A stretch of 7,539 nucleotides of DNA from an uncultured Clostridium sp. (GTDB taxonomy: Bacteria > Bacillota > Clostridia > Lachnospirales > Anaerotignaceae), in contig CAMXTM010000090.1 of NCBI GenBank assembly GCA_947246775.1, forward strand, positions 1-7,539, read 5' to 3'. Both the position numbers and the translations under genes were made by a program. The notes below the pieces were generated by a model. The model did no database searches and was not told the DNA's origin. It worked only from the letters and a program-made list of their open reading frames with translations. Positions 5,252 to 7,539 of the stretch are shown in pieces. The number at the start of each line of letters is the position of its first letter. Position 1 is the stretch's first letter.

Positions 5252-6685
5252 TTAAAAATTAGAATATTTAGAAAAATCAAATAGTTTACTTTCATAAACA
5301 AGATTCATCGTACCATCTTCCGCTGGCGGCTGTAATGGCACAACAATTCTTCCGCTATTTTCTAATGTAAAATCAGTAGAATCTAAATAATATGACTGCA
5401 ATTCCGTCAAATTATCCATACTATCTTGTGATAATAAATCACGTACTGCCAATTGTTCCCCTGTAGGCATATGGATTAGTATATTTTTTTGGTTAAATAA
5501 ATGCTGTCCATTCACAGTAGCATCACTCATAATAAATACTTTTAAAAATGGTCCTAAACCCTTATAAGACAATACCCGAAAAGAAGCATCATCTGCTTTT
5601 GAAATATAGTCTAATATGGGGCTTGTATCCGCATAAATTCTTTGTGCGGTGTCCAACTGTTCATTGATTCTCTCTGTAATATTTTGTGTTTTATAGTCTT
5701 TGATAGCAATAAATAATGTGTTATCACAACCATCTATTGTAATCGAATTATTTTGTTCTATGATAAACGTATCTGTTGTATCAATCATTTTTTTTGTTAG
5801 TAAATTAGGTACATCTATAATATTTTCTATATCATTTGGTGAAAAAGAGAAATAAGGCATAAAAAGTGCTAAACTCAATTCCATTCTTTGTTCCCCTATA
5901 CAATAAGGATTTTGTTCATTTAATGTTAACACAAAATGTGGTTCTACATCTGTATCAATTCCGCTATCATAGTATAAAGAAAAATCATTTTCTGACAAAT
6001 TGGAAAACGAACGTTTTAAGGTATCAAAAGGTTCTGGCGATTCCATCAATATTTTATTTTGGATATATCTTTGCAATAGTGTAATATAAGATTTATCCTC
6101 TAAAAACAATTCATTTAATGCTGCTTCCCTTTTTTCTTTTACATTATAAAATTTTGCAAGATAGTATGTATTTTCTTCTATATAATTAAGCTCTACCATT
6201 TCGTTTGTATTTTGGTTTATGATACTTGGTGTAGCAGTCAACTGTATACTAGCATAAGGACCAATAAAAGAAAGCGCACCCTCAATTGAAATACGATTTT
6301 GCAAAGCATCTTCTGCTAGATTCGTCTGCTCATGCAATACAGAAAAATCCATATCAGAAAGCACAGCATCACCAAAATTAGAACTTAAATTTTCAATAAA
6401 AGCATTTAAGTCACTTTCTAGTTCTGGTTTTAAATTTTTTGCTTTTGGCAAATTTTCTGTTATAATAACACCATCTGAATCAAATTCTAAAGGTCCAGCG
6501 TAATTTACCATCGTATTTTTGATTGTTCTTGTAGAGGGAACATATATCCATGCTCCTTCATTTGTTTGTATTGCATTTTTTACAGAAGAAGTAATTGGTT
6601 TTTCTTCTTCAAAAAGTGTTTTTTGACAGCCCGTACACAGAAAAAAAGAAAATATCATCATAGAAAGAAATGTTTTTTTGAGCAT
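5252..6685 (-). CDS. Predicted lipoprotein of unknown function, possibly with two DUF3298-like halves
   Basis: The 477-residue product starts with a lipoprotein signal peptide: MLKK, a hydrophobic core (TFLSMMIFSFFL), then the lipobox CTGC with Cys20 as the lipidated residue. Position -3 is Cys rather than Leu, with Leu at -4, a mild deviation. The mature part has no further membrane segment and should sit on the outer face of the membrane. I do not recognise the family securely. Residues about 135-275 (YASIQLTATPS..., LNELFLEDKSYITLLQRYIQNKI, ...FVLTLNEQNPYCIGEQRMELSL) resemble the DUF3298 region of RsiV/PdaC-type extracytoplasmic proteins. Residues about 368-472 (VLSYKGLGPFLKVFIM..., NILIHMPTGEQLAVRDLLS..., DFTLENSGRIVVPLQ) show a similar pattern, suggesting an internal duplication. 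The start follows GGAAGGAG by 7 bases. It is the first gene of a two-gene operon with the PstS-like protein and diverges from uppP. The surface location is well supported; the domain call is tentative. Confidence 0.8.
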   Translation of the reverse strand: MLKKTFLSMMIFSFFLCTGCQKTLFEEEKPITSSVKNAIQTNEGAWIYVPSTRTIKNTMVNYAGPLEFDSDGVIITENLPKAKNLKPELESDLNAFIENLSSNFGDAVLSDMDFSVLHEQTNLAEDALQNRISIEGALSFIGPYASIQLTATPSIINQNTNEMVELNYIEENTYYLAKFYNVKEKREAALNELFLEDKSYITLLQRYIQNKILMESPEPFDTLKRSFSNLSENDFSLYYDSGIDTDVEPHFVLTLNEQNPYCIGEQRMELSLALFMPYFSFSPNDIENIIDVPNLLTKKMIDTTDTFIIEQNNSITIDGCDNTLFIAIKDYKTQNITERINEQLDTAQRIYADTSPILDYISKADDASFRVLSYKGLGPFLKVFIMSDATVNGQHLFNQKNILIHMPTGEQLAVRDLLSQDSMDNLTELQSYYLDSTDFTLENSGRIVVPLQPPAEDGTMNLVYESKLFDFSKYSNF

Positions 6686-6722
6686 AACAAAACTCCTTCC
6701 AAAATATATTATTTACATTAAG

Positions 6723-6749
6723 AGTATAGCTTTTTTAACAAAAAGTCAA
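6723..6749 (-). promoter_or_regulatory. Probable promoter of the lipoprotein/PstS-like operon
   Basis: On the minus strand TTGACT (6749-6744) and TATACT (6728-6723) are separated by 15 bases, shorter than the preferred 17. Reading the -10 two bases further downstream (TACTCT) restores 17 but with a poorer hexamer. The lipoprotein start codon is about 37 bases downstream. No operator or structured leader is visible. Confidence 0.55.
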
Positions 6750-6764
6750 TTCATAATTTTAAGG

Positions 6765-6793
6765 TAGACAATTATTCAAAAATCGTTTAAAAT
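6765..6793 (+). promoter_or_regulatory. Probable sigma-A-type promoter of uppP
   Basis: TAGACA (6765-6770), a 17-base spacer and TAAAAT (6788-6793) lie 32 bases before the uppP start codon. The -35 is 15 bases from that of the divergent lipoprotein promoter, so the polymerases would compete or a shared regulator could act on both. Hexamers are near-consensus but the region is AT-rich. Confidence 0.6.
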
Positions 6794-6825
6794 GGAAAAA
6801 TAAATAAACTATTAAGGAGGAAAAA

Positions 6826-7539
6826 ATGAGCTGGGGAGAAATTTTCAAGGCGTTTTTATTTGGCATTGTAGAAGGTATTACAGAATGGCTGCCCATTAGC
6901 AGCACAGGTCACATGATTCTTTTACAGGAATTTGTCACATTAAAGATGTCCGCAGAATTTATGGAAATGTTTTTTGTTGTAATACAATTAGGTGCCATAT
7001 TAGCTGTTGTATTGCTATATTGGAAAAAATTGTTTCCTTTTTCGTTTAAAAAAGAATTTAGAATAAAATTACCAATCTTACGAATGTGGTTTAAAATAAT
7101 ATTCGCTTGTATTCCAGCAGCCATTGTTGGTGTATTATTCGATGACCAATTAAATGCTTGGTTTTACAACTATCAAACAGTATCCATTATGTTAATCCTA
7201 TTTGGTATATTATTTTTGGTGATTGAAAACATGAACTATGGAAAAAGACCAGAAATTATGAAACTTTCCCAAATTACATATAAAACCGCCTTTTTAATCG
7301 GACTGTTTCAACTTATTGCAGCAGTATTTCCTGGTACTTCTCGTTCTGGTGCAACCATTATTGGTAGTTTGTTAATTGGTATGTCTCGTACAGTTGCCGC
7401 AGAATTTACATTCTTTTTAGCTGTACCTGTTATGTTTGGTGCTAGTTTGTTAAAAATTATAAAATTTGGACTTCATTTTGAAAGTGACGAAATCATTGTC
7501 CTTTTAGTAGGCATGGTAGTAGCATTTATTGTTTCTATT
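6826..7539 (+). CDS. uppP: Undecaprenyl-diphosphatase UppP (BacA family), 3' end cut by the window
   Basis: The 238 visible residues run to the window edge without a stop; the family is usually about 265-290 residues, so a few tens of residues are missing. The enzyme is an integral membrane phosphatase that removes a phosphate from undecaprenyl diphosphate, recycling the lipid carrier for peptidoglycan and other wall polymers; excess gives bacitracin resistance. Both signature motifs are intact: EGITEWLPISSTGH (16-29), with Glu16, Glu20, Ser26 and His29, and PGTSRSG (169-175) with Arg173, matching the catalytic residues known in the E. coli enzyme. Several hydrophobic segments span the remainder. 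The start follows a strong AAGGAGG (6814-6820) by 5 bases. It is divergent from the lipoprotein operon, and its cell-envelope role fits that neighbourhood without proving a link. Confidence 0.96.
   Translation, partial: MSWGEIFKAFLFGIVEGITEWLPISSTGHMILLQEFVTLKMSAEFMEMFFVVIQLGAILAVVLLYWKKLFPFSFKKEFRIKLPILRMWFKIIFACIPAAIVGVLFDDQLNAWFYNYQTVSIMLILFGILFLVIENMNYGKRPEIMKLSQITYKTAFLIGLFQLIAAVFPGTSRSGATIIGSLLIGMSRTVAAEFTFFLAVPVMFGASLLKIIKFGLHFESDEIIVLLVGMVVAFIVSI

Noticed and set aside
6909..7124. Minus-strand 71-residue open frame inside uppP
   Set aside because: The plus strand here encodes conserved UppP sequence; the minus frame has no supporting signals.

Overview
The window is AT-rich, with strong AGGAGG-type ribosome binding sites, short A/T-rich intergenic spacers and TTGACA/TATAAT-type promoters. 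The proteins (a LicT/BglG-family antiterminator, a beta-glucoside PTS permease, clostridial-style YajC and UppP, a lipoprotein) point to a low-GC Firmicute, most likely an anaerobic member of the Clostridia. I cannot name a genus from the sequence.

Left third (1-3165, minus strand): a beta-glucoside utilisation operon in the order promoter, RAT/terminator leader, licT-type antiterminator, EIIBCA permease (bglF/bglP type), family 1 6-phospho-beta-glucosidase (cut by the left edge). This is the gene order of the E. coli bgl operon. The leader holds a ribonucleic antiterminator (RAT) whose 3' end overlaps the 5' arm of a very long intrinsic terminator. A second RAT-like element lies just after the licT stop codon. 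It overlaps no terminator. Instead it overlaps one arm of a 15-nt inverted repeat whose other arm contains the Shine-Dalgarno sequence of the permease gene. This suggests that the same antiterminator may control transcription at the first site and translation at the second, and it is the most interesting signal in the window.

Middle (3166-3834, plus strand): a 310-base divergent spacer (3014-3323) holds the licT promoter and leader on one strand and a good yajC promoter on the other. About 80 bases of plain AT-rich sequence between the two -35 boxes show nothing I recognise. yajC stands alone, without tgt or secDF, and ends at a perfect palindrome that fills the 26-base gap to the convergent gene and can terminate both strands.

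Right part (3833-6749, minus strand): a two-gene unit made of a predicted lipoprotein of unknown function followed 15 bases later by a membrane-anchored protein with a PstS-like solute-binding domain outside and a 123-residue lysine-rich, arginine-free tail inside. No ABC transporter genes accompany it in the window, so a sensory, structural or scavenging surface role is as likely as transport.

Right edge (6765-7539, plus strand): uppP (undecaprenyl-diphosphatase), transcribed divergently from the lipoprotein unit and cut by the window end. No tRNA, rRNA, CRISPR array, insertion sequence or phage gene was seen.
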